From Thysanoteuthis rhombus (lineage: Eukaryota > Mollusca > Cephalopoda > Oegopsida > Thysanoteuthidae), in NCBI GenBank assembly GCA_963457665.1, contig OY735212.1:58270038-58334037 (forward strand): 64,000 bases of DNA, written 5' to 3'. Position 1 is the first letter of the stretch, and every line of letters starts with the position of its first letter. Shown one piece after another: positions 11,262-22,765 of the stretch. A program made the position numbers and the translations under genes. Under the pieces are notes generated by a model. It did no database searches, was not told the origin of the DNA, and was given only the letters and a program-made list of their open reading frames with translations.

Positions 11262-11712
11262 TTATTAGAAACTGTCAACCAAAACTGTCATTATCAACAT
11301 AGTCAGCAGTCACGTGGGTTTCTTCAGTTTTCAAGCTTGGCTTGCTTGCTATTCATATATGTGTTACCTGTACAGGTCATACCAATGGTGCTATGGGGCA
11401 AAAAATTTCAATGTTTACTCTTTATCATATCTACAAGAAACTTTTATTTCACCCCACCCACCTCATAGAAAAAGATTTTATGGAGTAAAAGGGGCAATTG
11501 AAAATGCTAATTAGATCGTATACTTGATTAGACCCTTAGTTTGTGTCTGTCATGCTTTTATGAAAATTTGCACTTTTTTAGTGATCACCGCTGTACAAAT
11601 GGTGAAAGAAGTAACATTCATTGATCATTCTTTTTAATAGATTTCAGAAGATCACCCCCAACACGGTATGCTACAAAAAGATGTTGGTCACATGAAAGTT
11701 TCTACTGAGCTC
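11262..11712 (+). mobile_element. Family A repeat, copy 4
   Basis: Starts TTATTAGAAACTGTCAACC and has an extra CTGTCATTATCAACATAGTC insertion, then GGTTTCTTCAGTTTTCAAGC. It keeps the TTTTTTAGTGATCACCGC, CACCCCCAACACGGTATGC and CATGAAAGTTTCTACTGAG blocks. Confidence 0.75.
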
Positions 11713-12741
11713 TTATATGAACAGGTGCTTGTTTAGTTTCAAATACAGAGTAATTTTCCAAAATTGACACACACTCTTTATCAACCCATCAATCTCTGAT
11801 TTCAATTCCTCTGGAGTTGGGACTGACTTCTGAAATGCATAAAAACAAACTCACATTTGAACACCTACAGTATATTATAAGATAGAAGAGGTAATACAAA
11901 AATGTAAAAAAAATTGAGATATTAATAGTTGTCAACAAAAATAGAAGTATAACTTCTTCTGGGTCCCAAGACATAGTGGATATTAAAAAATATAAAATTA
12001 TGATCATCTTTTGGGAGGAGTAACAAACCTGAACTGTTTCCTTAAATTTTGCCCTGATCTCTCTGGTTCATCTTCACAGTCCATTCAATAATAACATCAA
12101 TTTTCATTGTTGGTTTCTTTGGTCTGTAGATGAGAATTTGTGAAAACCACATATCTAAAAAGGGAAGCAACTTCAATCTGAGGAAGGAAAAAAGGAGAAG
12201 AAAAAGAAATTCAAAGTGTATTTGTAACAATAAAGAATTAATTGCATCTAAAATAATCAGACAATGAATCTACCTAAAAATACTTCAGAAAAATAGGAAG
12301 GGCCAAATAATGATTTTCTTATTTTACCCTGCTAAATAAATACGATACGTATCTATTAATTCCCCCTAGTTGCATGTGCTTCAGCTGCCACTTTTCCTAA
12401 AAAGGATATTTTCAGTGAAAGCATAGGCTTTATTTCCGATTGCGCTATTATTAGGGTGATCAGGTCAAAATTTCCCATGGGTTGTAGGACCCCAATTAAG
12501 GTATTTTCTGGAAGAGCATGGACTTTTTTTTCTATTTTTTGTTATCAGCCTAAAGGAATCAAATGTTACACAAAAACAAAGTTTTGAAATTGGGGAGTAA
12601 TTTCTGAATTATAATTTTGTTGTTTGTATAGAGGGGAAAGGTTTAACAGGAAGTAGTAGATATTAATATATAGATATATATTTGTGTAGAGTGTATACAA
12701 TACATATAGCTATGATGACAACAAATACTACCAAAAACAAG
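11713..12741. other. No recognised feature
   Basis: AT-rich non-coding sequence; only short chance frames on either strand. Confidence 0.35.
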
Positions 12742-12751
12742 TCGTCATCAT

Positions 12752-12784
<33 letters not shown>

Positions 12785-13335
12785 CAGCAGCAGCAGCTGC
12801 AGCAGCAGCAGCTGCAGCAGCAGCCTTTTAGCATTTGTTTTTAGACATAGACCTTCCCAAGATTTACCAGACATCACTATCATAGGCATCAGGGATCCAA
12901 TACTTTCTGAACTCATTAATTTTGTCTAGCCATTTCATAATTTGCCAGCCACGGTTTTGCATATGATCTCTGGGGATCCATATTTTGAGTCATGATGTCC
13001 ATTGGTTGTCTGCCATTCTGACAACATGACCAGTTTCAAGTTTTTTAATGGATTCTATGATATCCCTGACTCCTGCTTTTTTTTTAATATACTGTGCCCT
13101 TTTGTTATCTCTCCATGATGAGCATGATCTTCCCATGTGCATGTTGCACAGTTCTCAGTTTGAGGGTCAATCTTTTAGTAAGGTTCATTGCTCCATAGGT
13201 GACAATCAGAATTGGTTGTATACCCTTCTTTTTAAGATTAATGGGATTTTCTTGTTCTTAAATGTTCAGCTTGCTCTACCAAAAACTTGCCATCCAAGAG
13301 AGATTCTTCATGTGATTTCTTTTTCTTTTGAGAGT
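12742..13335 (-). mobile_element. LINE 3' end with expanded CAT/CAG tail (minus strand)
   Basis: Minus-strand remnant of the same LINE family as at 1071. In reverse order from 13335 it shows CHLWSNEPY, LRTENCATCTWEDHA-like, KKKQESGISWNPLKNL, VMLSEWQTTNGHHDSKYGSP and a terminal GKSWEGLCLKTNAKRL (variant of the usual ILGKVYVQQWTLKR), with several frameshifts and stops. Past the 3' end the TGA tail is expanded: nine CAT units (12744-12770) followed by CAG units interrupted by CAGCTG (12771-12824). Confidence 0.8.
12744..12824. repeat. Trinucleotide microsatellite (CAT)n(CAG)n
   Basis: Perfect CAT repeats followed by CAG/CTG repeats broken by regular CAGCTGCAG steps, at the tail of a LINE. The self-complementary CAGCTG steps give it hairpin-forming potential. 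Confidence 0.9.
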
Positions 13336-13729
13336 TGATTGAATGAGTTGTAATACTTTTCTAATGCACCCCCTTGTGCCCCCTTACAGACGCCCATGTC
13401 CAGTTGAGTCTTATATTTTATCGATGAACATCACTTTTAAAACGATCTACAGATTTTATCTCTTGCTGAAAGATTTCTTCATCAGAGATCAAGTTTTTCT
13501 AACAATGATTCGGGCAGATAAACTGTAAATTTGATCTAGAAAATGGATATTTCCTTTGCTTTTTTTTTAATAACTTGAAAAGGTTTTCAAGATATATTTA
13601 TGCGGTATGATCGATTTTTTTTTCAAAGTATCTATTTTAATGCAGAATTATTAATATAAGCATACTTAATGAAAAAATACTTCCTACAGATTAAATTTAA
13701 CAATTTCTTTTGATAAATTTTAGTTAAAC
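13336..13729. other. No recognised feature
   Basis: AT-rich sequence. Short frames here continue into nothing recognisable. Confidence 0.35.
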
Positions 13730-14085
13730 AGATATCCATACGTTGCATAAATGAATCACCATAGCTCGTGTATGTACAAGAACTAATTATGTAAAACATT
13801 ATTTAATATCATCTAAAAAAACAGATCTTTTATCTAAAAAAAAATACCAGCACAAGATTCGGGCATTGTTATAAATGGTAAAGAGACCCCCCCCCCCAAT
13901 TTTTTTTTGAAAAAAACAAATAAATGTTCCTTGATGGTGCCTAGTGGTGTATTCATGCATATTTTCAAGGTTGCAGTCCCAAAAATATGAGCCAAAACAC
14001 TCTACATACGCACATAGACACAGGAAAAATCTAAGAATGAGGAATCTTCTGCTCGCTTTGCAGATTATAAGGCTACAGTGATTCA
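13730..14085 (-). mobile_element. Family B repeat, nearly complete, minus strand
   Basis: Begins with ATATCCATACGTTGCATAAA and TGAATCACCATAGCTC, runs through ACAGATCTTTTATC, a C9 tract at 13890, CTTGATGGTGCCTAGTGGTG and TTCAAGGTTGCAGTCCC, and ends in GGCTACAGTGATTCA. The two ends, GAATCACxxTAGC and GCTACAGTGATTC, are inverted complements. That points to a terminal inverted repeat of 12-16 bp. Confidence 0.75.
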
Positions 14086-14855
14086 ATTATAAAAAAGATG
14101 AATTAGTTAAGGTCAACTCATATTTAATTGCAATGGATGTACCATGTTCATAAGTTAATAAACTATTCTGCATCATTTGCTTACAATCCTCACCTCCAGT
14201 AGATTAAAGCAACCTTTTTTACTCTGAGGGCAGTTCAGTGTTACCTTGCCATTCTAAGATAATTCAATTTATCTTTACTGAATTGGAAAATTGAGTCAGT
14301 TATATCAATGCGAGTCAAAGATGACCTATTTCGAGCAAAAAGAGAAATTAGAAGATTTAATCTCCTAAACAATGAAATAGTCAGCATTAATCCTACATTT
14401 TATTACTATTGATTGCGGTCAATTTTCATTCAGTGCTTTGGGGAGATAAATGCTTTCTAACTGGATTCTTGGCATGTTCAGTAAGGCATGTCAAAAGTGT
14501 ATGGAATATTTGGCATTACTGTTATTGATTTACAGGATAACAGGAAGCAATCATGGCCAAACGTGTTGTGCTTCCAGCAGAGTGTGAAGATCAGTCAACC
14601 AGAAGATGCTCAAACCTATCAGTGACATTTTTTAAGACAAGTGTAAATACATATATCTTTGTCTGTATTAAAGCATAGATTAACATCAGTATTCATAAAA
14701 CTAACTTTGCTTGTGTGTGCATGTCTGCAAAACTTTACCTTTGTTGTGAGGTATAACAAAATCTTAGATGGTATTTTGCAGAATTTCAGTATTAGTTTAA
14801 CCATTTGCCAGGATTTACATTCTTAATAGGAAAAAAAGAGTTTGGATTTCAAATG
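14086..14855. other. No recognised feature
   Basis: AT-rich non-coding sequence; nothing recognised. Confidence 0.35.
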
Positions 14856-14857
14856 AA

Positions 14858-15405
14858 ATAACTTTTTGCCATATATCTCTGAATTTTTGAGATAAGGTGT
14901 TATTATTATTTCTATTATTATTTGGACTATCCTCATCTTGGTTGTTTTTCATACAACGTTTCGGCCGTTGTACTCTATGGCCTTCATCAGGTATCATCTG
15001 GTAGGTGAGGGGAAGTAACAAACTAAACCCTTTATTTAACCAACAGGGGTATATTGACAGCACTCCCCTCTTAGCATTAGTATTATTATTATTATTATCT
15101 CACACTGGGATTGAACCTAGAACCATCAGATTACTTGCAGTAATTTTGTCTGATTCTGTAACCACTACACTATGTAGCTACATGGACACATAGCATAGAC
15201 AATAATAATACTACTAATGCTAAGAGGGGAGTGCGGTCAATATACCCCCATCGGTTAAATAAAGGGTTCGGTTCGTTACTTCCCCACACCTACCAGATGA
15301 TACCTGATGGAGGCCGTAGAGTGCAACGGCTGAAACGTTGTATGAAAAACAACCAAGATTAGGATAGTCTGAAAATGATAATAGAAATAATAACTTTTTG
15401 CCATA
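14858..15405. mobile_element. Palindromic pair of SINE-like units within a direct repeat
   Basis: The arms 14900-15096 and 15201-15392 are inverted complements over about 190 bp at high identity, for example ATACAACGTTTCGGCCGTTG on the left against CAACGGCTGAAACGTTGTAT on the right. They share the block CCTGATG(A/G)AGGCC and AAATAAAGGGTT. Between them lies a tRNA-like segment (15105-15190). TAACTTTTTGCCATA occurs in the same orientation at both outer edges (14858-14872 and 15390-15404), which looks like a 15 bp target-site duplication. Both arms end in ATT-rich tails, as in SINEs. Confidence 0.7.
15105..15190 (-). mobile_element. tRNA-derived SINE head
   Basis: On the minus strand the segment reads TAGCTACATAGTGTAGTGG (A-box like, with TAGTGTAGTGGTTA) and later GGTTCTAGGTTCAATCCCAG (B-box like, GGTTCAATCC) about 45 bases apart. 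The cloverleaf looks degenerate, so I read it as the internal RNA polymerase III promoter of a SINE rather than as a working tRNA gene. Confidence 0.65.
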
Positions 15406-15634
15406 GTTTTATTTATGACAGCCACAATAACATTTCTCCAAGAAATTATTTGAAGCACTTCAAAATCAGAAGTATTTTTTTCTGAAAGGAACAGATTCTT
15501 CACTCTGATCTGAGCTAATAAAAGGGAGATATTAAAGGAAGACGATTTTTCATTATTGTTTGCATACCCCCCACCCCAATTTCCTTTCTTAAGTATTGAG
15601 CATAAATAATTTTTACTGTATTGATCTGAATATT

Positions 15635-16024
15635 GAAATCACAATGACCCAACAAATGGCCTGCCCGACCAACCAGCCAAGTAGGCTCCAGATTCTTTCC
15701 CCTTTGCATATCCATGTGTCTGTCTTTATGTGTCTCCAGGTGCTGAAGGTTACATATTTTAAGCAACAGTCTTGAAAATTTGCATGAGCACACCATTAGG
15801 CACTATTTTGTATTTCGAAGAAAAGGGTTTTTTTTTAGTCTCTATGGTCATTTTGGACCAACAATGCCCAAATTTTGTGCTGGTAATTTTTACATAATAT
15901 TAGATAAAATATCTATTTTACATAATATTAAATAGTACATCTATTTTTTCAGAAAATGTTTTTGTTAATTAGTTCTGGTACATATGTGGGCTACAGTGAT
16001 TCATTTAATGTATGGTACAGATAT
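15635..16024 (+). mobile_element. Family B repeat, nearly complete
   Basis: GAAATCACAATGACCC, CCGACCAACCAGCCAAGTAGG, ACCATTAGGCACTATTTTG, TCATTTTGGACCAACAATGC, TTTTGTGCTGGTAATTTTTA, two TACATAATATTA repeats and the closing GGGCTACAGTGATTCATTTA. The length of about 390 bp sets the expected size of the family. Confidence 0.75.
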
Positions 16025-17619
16025 ATCTTTTTCTTTTGTTTCTATTTAAAAATGCAAGCAATCATCTCTTCTAGATGTTTGCAAAAGTTCACTAAAGGAA
16101 ATGATATCCCATAAAATCATCATTTTATTGATCACGCATTAGTTTCAGGATAAAACTGTAGACTATCTATCAGAGAGTTTGGTTCACATTGAAGTAAATA
16201 ATCAAAACAGAGAAAATTCATCCCATCTTAACTAAAATCAGTCTTGTAAAATCTGTGATCACTATTGCAAACTCAGAGAATAAGAATTTGGAAAGTAAAT
16301 GGTGATTAGTGCTACAAAATTGATAGAGATGTTTACATACCAGAAAATCTTGTTCATAGTTAAATTGGTTGATGAATATGCAAAATTCTGCATCCCAATT
16401 CCTAAATAGAGTAAATAACCGACTTCTTATTTATGATAATTTTATGTTTTTACAATAGAAGCTGAACTGTAAATTCAATTATACAATCCATACTGGAGGC
16501 AGTGAGAAAAAAATAGATTTATATTCATTGCAATATCTTGGTAAATTTACCAGCCTATTTAGATTTTTGTGAAGACAATTCTTATTACCACTACATAAAA
16601 ACGAACAACTTCATAAACCTGAATCCATGCTATTTCCTTCCTTCAGCCTCTATGAATATTCCCTTTAGTACGTTTAGAAATAAATTGCAATGAAAGATAT
16701 CAAATTAGAAGTCTAAAAACAGCACTTCATATTAGTCCACTCAACTTTTGGGGAAGAAAATAAGGAGAAGGTTGAAAAGGTAAAGAAAAGCCCACAAGAG
16801 GAGACTGCGTAAGTTCATTTTACAAAATCAATAACTAAAATGAACTTACCCAAAATGTTGAGAGATGCAGATCGGCTGACAGAAAATGGAGGAGTTATTA
16901 GCAGTCTCAAATTCAAAGACAGCTCCAGCAAGCCAATATGAAAGGAACTTATAGCAAAATTATTGAATATTTGAAAAGATTATTTTAAGATTTGTTAAGG
17001 TTTTTCACTTTGATATTTTATGTGTGATGTGTTTTTGTTATTCCATATACCATTATTAAAACCCTTGCCAACATTGTCATCTAAAGATTATTTAATAGAA
17101 ATATCAAACCACAAATACTTTCACTACTTATATAGTAAACATTAAAGAATCGCCAGCAAAAAGATATTCTGTGTTCATCAGAACTGGATTTGTGAGATAA
17201 TCAATTACATCATTTTATGTTTAATGCAGGTTACTATTTTTTGTATAGACAGGGTAAAAAGCCCAACCCTCAGAAAAGTTGTGTAAATTAGATTTGTAAA
17301 GCTAAATTTGTTACTTTAGACCATGAGGAGCAAGATCAGACATTTTGAAAAATTCAATTTTAAAAATGATTGATGTTGTCATCAAAGGGGGCTTAGATTC
17401 CCTTTACAATATTGATATCTAGACATAACAAAGTAAGACCAAATGACAATATTTGGGGAAATTACAGGAAGTCACATGATTGATGACATCATCGAAAGGG
17501 TCTGAATCTTCTTTAAAATATCACTATTTTTCAACATGAATCATAATCAGATACAAATTGCAAATTAAGAAAAGTAAGACATTTCAAATAATATAATGTA
17601 AATACGTAATCATTTTTTG
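16025..17619. other. Non-coding AT-rich DNA with one hairpin and one diverged tandem duplication
   Basis: No coding region recognised. At 17369-17430 and 17479-17541 two similar blocks starting GATTGATG(T/A) and sharing CATCxAAAGGG and GATATxACxA lie about 110 bp apart, so this is an old local duplication. Confidence 0.4.
16809..16849. repeat. Perfect 14 bp inverted repeat (hairpin)
   Basis: GTAAGTTCATTTTA at 16809-16822 and its exact complement TAAAATGAACTTAC at 16836-16849 are separated by 13 bases. Confidence 0.8.
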
Positions 17620-20350
17620 ATGGTCTATCATGTCTTGCTTTGTGAAGTTAGCTCTTGCAAAACTGTTAGTAACTGAAACCAGTCTCAATGTTGAAGTAAA
17701 ACAAAACATTTTGCAAGTGTCTTTCTACCAAGCCAGAACCCTAAGTATCCGTGATAAGTCTGGTTTCATTCTCAATGAGCTTTTAGAAGATGTAAAGGAA
17801 ATAAGTAACAAACAGTTGTTGTATATACCTGTTAATGGGCATGTCTATATTGAAGAAGAAACTGATCAAAAAATTCTAATAAACTGTAGCTTCTTTCTTG
17901 AAGCTAGAAAATACTAATGTGGATCTTTACAAATATACAGTTGCAGCTCTACCTGGTTTCAGCTCAAGGAATGATGATTTAGCTCAATATTTTGGTAGAA
18001 TGGTTTGGACAAAAGTTGCAGAGTTTAGCTGAATGCAAGACACAATGGCTTTGAATTCTTAGCAAGCTGATTGAAATGCTGGACTGCAGGTCACTGTAGT
18101 CTATCTACAATGCCATCTACTGTACTAGTATGCTAGTACTGTACAATGAGTAATTTTAGTGAGAAGAACTAAGATATACTACAATAAATTCCCACTTTGA
18201 AGCCAGAAAGATTTGGTCTTAGGCAAGAGATTTATAGATCCTAATCATAAGAGAGCTTAATTCTACGCAAATAGTTATTGGGCTTGTCATTCATAGAGTC
18301 ACTTGCAACAAGGAAGTTGCAAATGCAATCACATCATTTCTTATGAAGACAAAACATGGTATGGTCAAGATTGGTCTCTTTGACACTACTTTTGTCTAAC
18401 ATCTACAAAAGAACTTGCACACATAGTACTGTACTCTAAGCAGCAATGATGGAAAGCCAAGAACAATGACAAGTACAGACACCACTCACGGTACAATTGA
18501 GATTTTGTTCCAACTACAGACTAAAGAAGACCGAAGGAGCTTGTCATTCAGATTGGAATGACAACTTGATATCATTGACAGCATAGATAGGGAGTCAGCA
18601 GAGATAGTACTGTATTATTTGGGGAGACCTGTTTGATCTCCTCTGATGGCAAATTATAGAGACGATGAGAATTCATAAGAGGAACTAGACATATGTTTAA
18701 AAAAAATTGCCAGATTGGATGGTGAAGAGTTGCCTTTTCTTGCCTCAATATCTTTCAACAAGATAGTCTTCAGCAGTACAATTGAGAAATACATTCAAGA
18801 GTTGTAGCCATTAACTGCAGAGCTACCAGATATCATGTACTCATCTGTCCTGTACATAAAGAATACCAAGATTTTTGGCTGGATATCATGGCAGATCTAT
18901 ATGTTCCACACATTTGTTTATTCTTATGAATTAGTTTATGCTACAATAAATGCTACGATAAATATTCTTCTCTTGAAAGAACAAACATTTGTAATAAAAT
19001 AATTATTCTTCCTCTGGAAGTAAAAAGATTTGTACCAAAACATAATATAGCTGATGGGCATTTTCACCAAGTGCAAATCTGACAAAAAATGCTATTCAAA
19101 CAGCATTGTAGCAGAGGATACAATCACTGGTACATTAATTCTGGGGTGTTAGCCTTCAGATCAGTAGATCAAGCCTTTGAAGGATGTCATTACTACAGAT
19201 GCAAGAGAATCCATTAAGAATGCTTTGATGTCCTTGTTCAGTTCAAGGTCAAGGAAATGTTTGTCATACCGACACAGAACAAAAATTGTTGTCTTTGCTT
19301 GCTGATCTGAGAAAAGAACCAAGATCATGGAGAAAGTAATCAATTCATCAAAATTTGAAAGTCTATTTGCCAATCTGAGCAAAGCAGAGAATAGCTCAGA
19401 AGTAAGTATGAACATTGCTCATCTCAAAGATGTTTCCTCAATGGTATCAGGTGTAAGAGAAGAAAATATTGAGCGATATCTCCAGTCTGAGAGGTTTATG
19501 TTGGATCAGATCTTCTCATTCAACTACTGAAAGATTCACAAGAGAGTTTAGTTACCAACATGTTTATTTGCATTCTTCACAAGAGTAGGGTCATCCAGCA
19601 TTCAAAGAACTAAGAGTGAAGGGTTTTGGAGGAAGTATTTGAGGTTGAAAATTCTCATCGATTCATGGAGATTTAATCACAAAATTGTTCAATAAAGAAA
19701 GAAAAGGGGCCATAGAACCTTCCAGAGCCTGCTTTAGTACCAACTCTCCCGCAGTTGATACATGAATTTGAACTATCCATTGTCACAGAGATTCCTTGAA
19801 GATGATTTTAAGAGAACAGTTTATTTTAGAAACAGCCTCCAAACACCAGGAACTATCTCCAGGTAGAAGAGAGAATCATGTTGATCTGAGGTCTGAAGTT
19901 TCTAGCTAAAAAATCACTGTGTCAATCCCTTTGACACATGCTCACCAAAATGTTTTCATATTGATGTGGAAATTGAAAAATCTGTAAAGAGAAATATCCT
20001 GTTACCGGAAATGCATTTGAGGCTTTTATCAGCAAAAGACTCTGAAGCAAGGGCAAAGGATTTTTCAAACTAATTGGCCTTGAACCTTAACGGTGGCTCT
20101 GAAAAAAAGAAAATAAAAATACAAGAATCTTTACTACTAGAAGACCACCAATCATTTCTTCTGATCATTGCAAAATCTATCAGCTTAGAAGAGGTATTTT
20201 CAACCAGTATATGTTGCAAGAGGGCAAATGACAAAATTTTCTGAATTCCAAAAAAAACAAGGAAGAGCTCATACAGTTCATTGCTAAGTACCTTGAGACA
20301 TTCTGAAGTATGGCTGGAAATACACTGTATTTAATAATGAAATAGAGCAT
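17620..20350 (+). pseudogene. Degenerate stretch of possible coding origin, unidentified
   Basis: The sequence is less AT-monotonous than its flanks, and coding-like peptide fragments appear in changing plus-strand frames. Examples are a 95-codon frame at 17630-17917, VIHRVTCNKEVANAITSFL near 18280-18340, and SSNDGKPRTMTSTDTTHG near 18440-18495. The order of a VxxxxxxxxxxxLI-type helix followed by DGxxTxxGxxTxHG weakly recalls uncharacterised proteins found in many copies in invertebrate genomes, but I cannot name the family. Stops and frameshifts are frequent throughout. It may equally be an old transposon without surviving motifs. Confidence 0.25.
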
Positions 20351-20905
20351 TTTCATGCTTCAACTTTGAGAAGCTGATGCATGTCTTGTTCTCAATGCCT
20401 TTTTGGTTGATAATAATGGCAGTATCAAAAGATACAGATGCAATTTAAGTATGCAATTTGTATCTGATTGTGATCTATATGTCCACAGATATCAACATGG
20501 GCAGCCAGAGTCACACAAACAGCTGACAGATTTTGCAGTGATTAGGTGGTCATCTTGTAGTAAAGATTTTTGTGTTCTTTTTCCTCTTTTAGAGGCCACT
20601 GTTTAGCTTCATTTGTAGCCCACATGGCTACTTATTTAGGCAGGTCTTTTATGGGGATAAAGTGATTTGATTCAACAGTCGTACACAGAGCTTAAATCGA
20701 GGGAATACCAAAATTGCTTCACTAGCAATTGATAAGCTCATTAACAATTGCCCTATGACAGGGGCCCATAAATCTAGTTAGGAACAAGACCACAAACTTA
20801 GGATGTACGGTGAGGATTGAATTTGGTATAGACTGTGGGACTAGCTGGTTAACAATCACTCTATAGTAGACACCCTTACACTTATTTAATATGAATAGGT
20901 ATTTT
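20351..20905. other. No recognised feature
   Basis: AT-rich DNA; the 67-codon frame at 20403-20606 has no recognisable product. Confidence 0.35.
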
Positions 20906-21245
20906 TGATATCCGTACCTTGCATAAATGAATCACCGTAACCTGTATGTATACCAAAACTAATGATCTTAAAAAGTATCAAAAATTGTCAAAAAATAAAT
21001 CTTTAATTTAAAAAGTACTATCATAAGATTTTGGCATAGTTGGTCCGAAATAACTTTAGGGATCCAAAAAGAGACTTTTTTTGAAAAAACAAAGGAAGGC
21101 TTTTAGACTGTGCTGAATGGTGTACTTATGCAAAATTTCAAGGTTTGAGCCCAAGAAATATGACCTGGAGTGCCCACAGACACACACACAGATAAACAGA
21201 AGAGCAAAGAGAGGAGAATTAGTCTGGTTGGTCAGGTTTGCGATT
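20906..21245 (-). mobile_element. Family B repeat, minus strand
   Basis: GATATCCGTACCTTGCATAA, TGAATCACCGTAACCTG, ACCAAAACTAATGATC, AAGATTTTGGCATAGTTGGT, CTGAATGGTGTACTTATGC and an ACACACACACAGATAAACAG tract, then AGAGGAGAATTAGTCTGG. The outermost end (GGGCTACAGTGATT) is lost. Confidence 0.7.
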
Positions 21246-21994
21246 TATCCAGTTTCTTTTTAGGTTATTTCAAATCATATCCCATAATTGAATATCCCAT
21301 TGTTCCTATATTGCATAGCTAGGAAAGGTCGACTGTGACTGATCTTTTTATCTTTTTATAAATACAAGTGCAGTGCTCATTCCAAAAGTAATGTTTGGTT
21401 AGGCTTGGCTTTATGGTATTTTGAGCAGCCCGCCATAATTGCCATCTCAAAAAGCTCTATGAATAGTTCACCCACTGCATTTTCTACTAATATCATACAA
21501 TAACCAATCTCACCAAATGTTTTAAAGGACCCCTCAAGGAACCAATCCCCAGCCCCAGCCCCACAATCAGAACCCCAAATTTTTAGTTTATGTCACTGCC
21601 TTTAACAATTTTTGTTTCATATCCACTACGACCCTTGTAAGCATACCAGGTTAAGTCTCCCCACCCCATCAATGAACAAACATGATACCATTGCCATCTC
21701 CATCTCCCCAAGATTCCTTGAGAACAAAAAAGCTAGCTTTTGAACAATAGACCTCCAGTCCTTTGTGGACCATTAGGGATCCATAGACCCCATTTAGGGA
21801 ACCCCTTGATAATACACTCAATATGTTGACTTGAAAGGCTGTACGTAAGAAAGAATTAGCATTTTATCACCATAATGCTAATTCTCTCTTTCTTACATAC
21901 TTATAGTAAGGGACAAATGCTGATAAAGTTTCCTCAAAGTCATCCGCAAAAAAAAATAAAACATTGTGCAAACCATAAAATTAGAAAGTGAAAG
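21246..21994. other. No coding feature; contains a hairpin
   Basis: C-rich for this window at 21530-21720 but without recognisable coding or repeat content, apart from the inverted repeat listed separately. Confidence 0.35.
21845..21896. repeat. Imperfect inverted repeat (hairpin)
   Basis: GTAAGAAAGAATTAGCATT at 21845-21863 pairs with AATGCTAATTC...CTTTCTTAC at 21874-21896, with a four-base insertion in the second arm and a loop of 10 bases. Confidence 0.75.
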
Positions 21995-22350
21995 GTAACT
22001 AGCATTTCGAGGAAAATTATGAATCACCACCAACCATATATGCCTGGTTGTGGGTGATCAATTAAAAAAGTTGGAAAAAAAGGAATCAATGAATTAGTTG
22101 ATGTTCTCATTTTTGTTGGGCTGTAATCACTAAAAACAAAGTCTGATTTTACAAACTATTTACCAATTTAGCATAAACTTACATTGCATATTGAACCTCC
22201 ACCCTTACTTAAAACCTATTTCGGAGGGGAATTTTCAAAAGACAAAACAAAAAATTGCCTACTCATTGAGAGGAATGATTATACAAAATTTCAAGTATCT
22301 GATATGAACATGGAGGCCAGGGTGAAGTCAGGATAGATACATAAACAGAT
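21995..22350 (-). mobile_element. Family A repeat, long version, minus strand
   Basis: AATTATGAATCACCACCAACC (upstream extension) is followed by the core: GTGGGTGATCAATTAAAAAA, GTTGGGCTGTAATCACTAAA, TGAACCTCCACCCTTAC, and TTACACTCATTGA-like CTACTCATTGAGAGGAATG. The outer tRNA-free ends are not clear. Confidence 0.65.
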
Positions 22351-22439
22351 ACTTATGCTTCATACTTGTTCTTCTCATCTTGCACATTCACTGTCCATGT
22401 CTGCACTGCTGTTTCTCGACACATACAATTATATTATTA

Positions 22440-22765
22440 AGAAATGGATGTATAGTTTGACCGAATATCTATGAATTCGTTATATCATTTGAAACTCTAT
22501 TTGAAATAACTTCCCATTATTACCCCAGAAAATGACTCACTTGGCCTAGACAGTGCAATTAGAATAAACAATTAGAAAGAAAAATTGAACCTGCAACCGA
22601 TAATGTAGCCACTTTGACATAGTGTTGCTCTTCCCATTGAGCTAAACAGTCTGACAGAAAGGCAAAAGCTAAAATAACTGCTTTAAACCCAGCAACAATG
22701 TTTAAACTGGTCTGTTGTGAGTAGCGGTGATTAATTAGTTTATGATGAGCTGCTTGTATCATTAT
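22440..22765 (-). mobile_element. tRNA-derived SINE with extended flank
   Basis: The minus strand has TTTAGCTCAATGGGAAGAGC (A-box like) and TTGCAGGTTCAATTTTTC (B-box like) within 22584-22653. Beyond the head, the 3' body shares CAATTGTTTATTCTAATTGC-type sequence, ACTTGGCCTAGAC (plus-strand sense) and AAATAACTTCCCATTATTAC with copies at 48870 and 56592. On the other side, GGCAAAAGCTAAAATAACTG and CTTTAAACCCAGCAACAATG also recur (49075-49110 and 3199), so the repeat unit extends past the tRNA head. Confidence 0.65.

Noticed and set aside
15105-15190. A functional tRNA gene
   Set aside because: A- and B-box-like sequences are visible, but the stems are degenerate and the segment is part of a repeated SINE-like unit.
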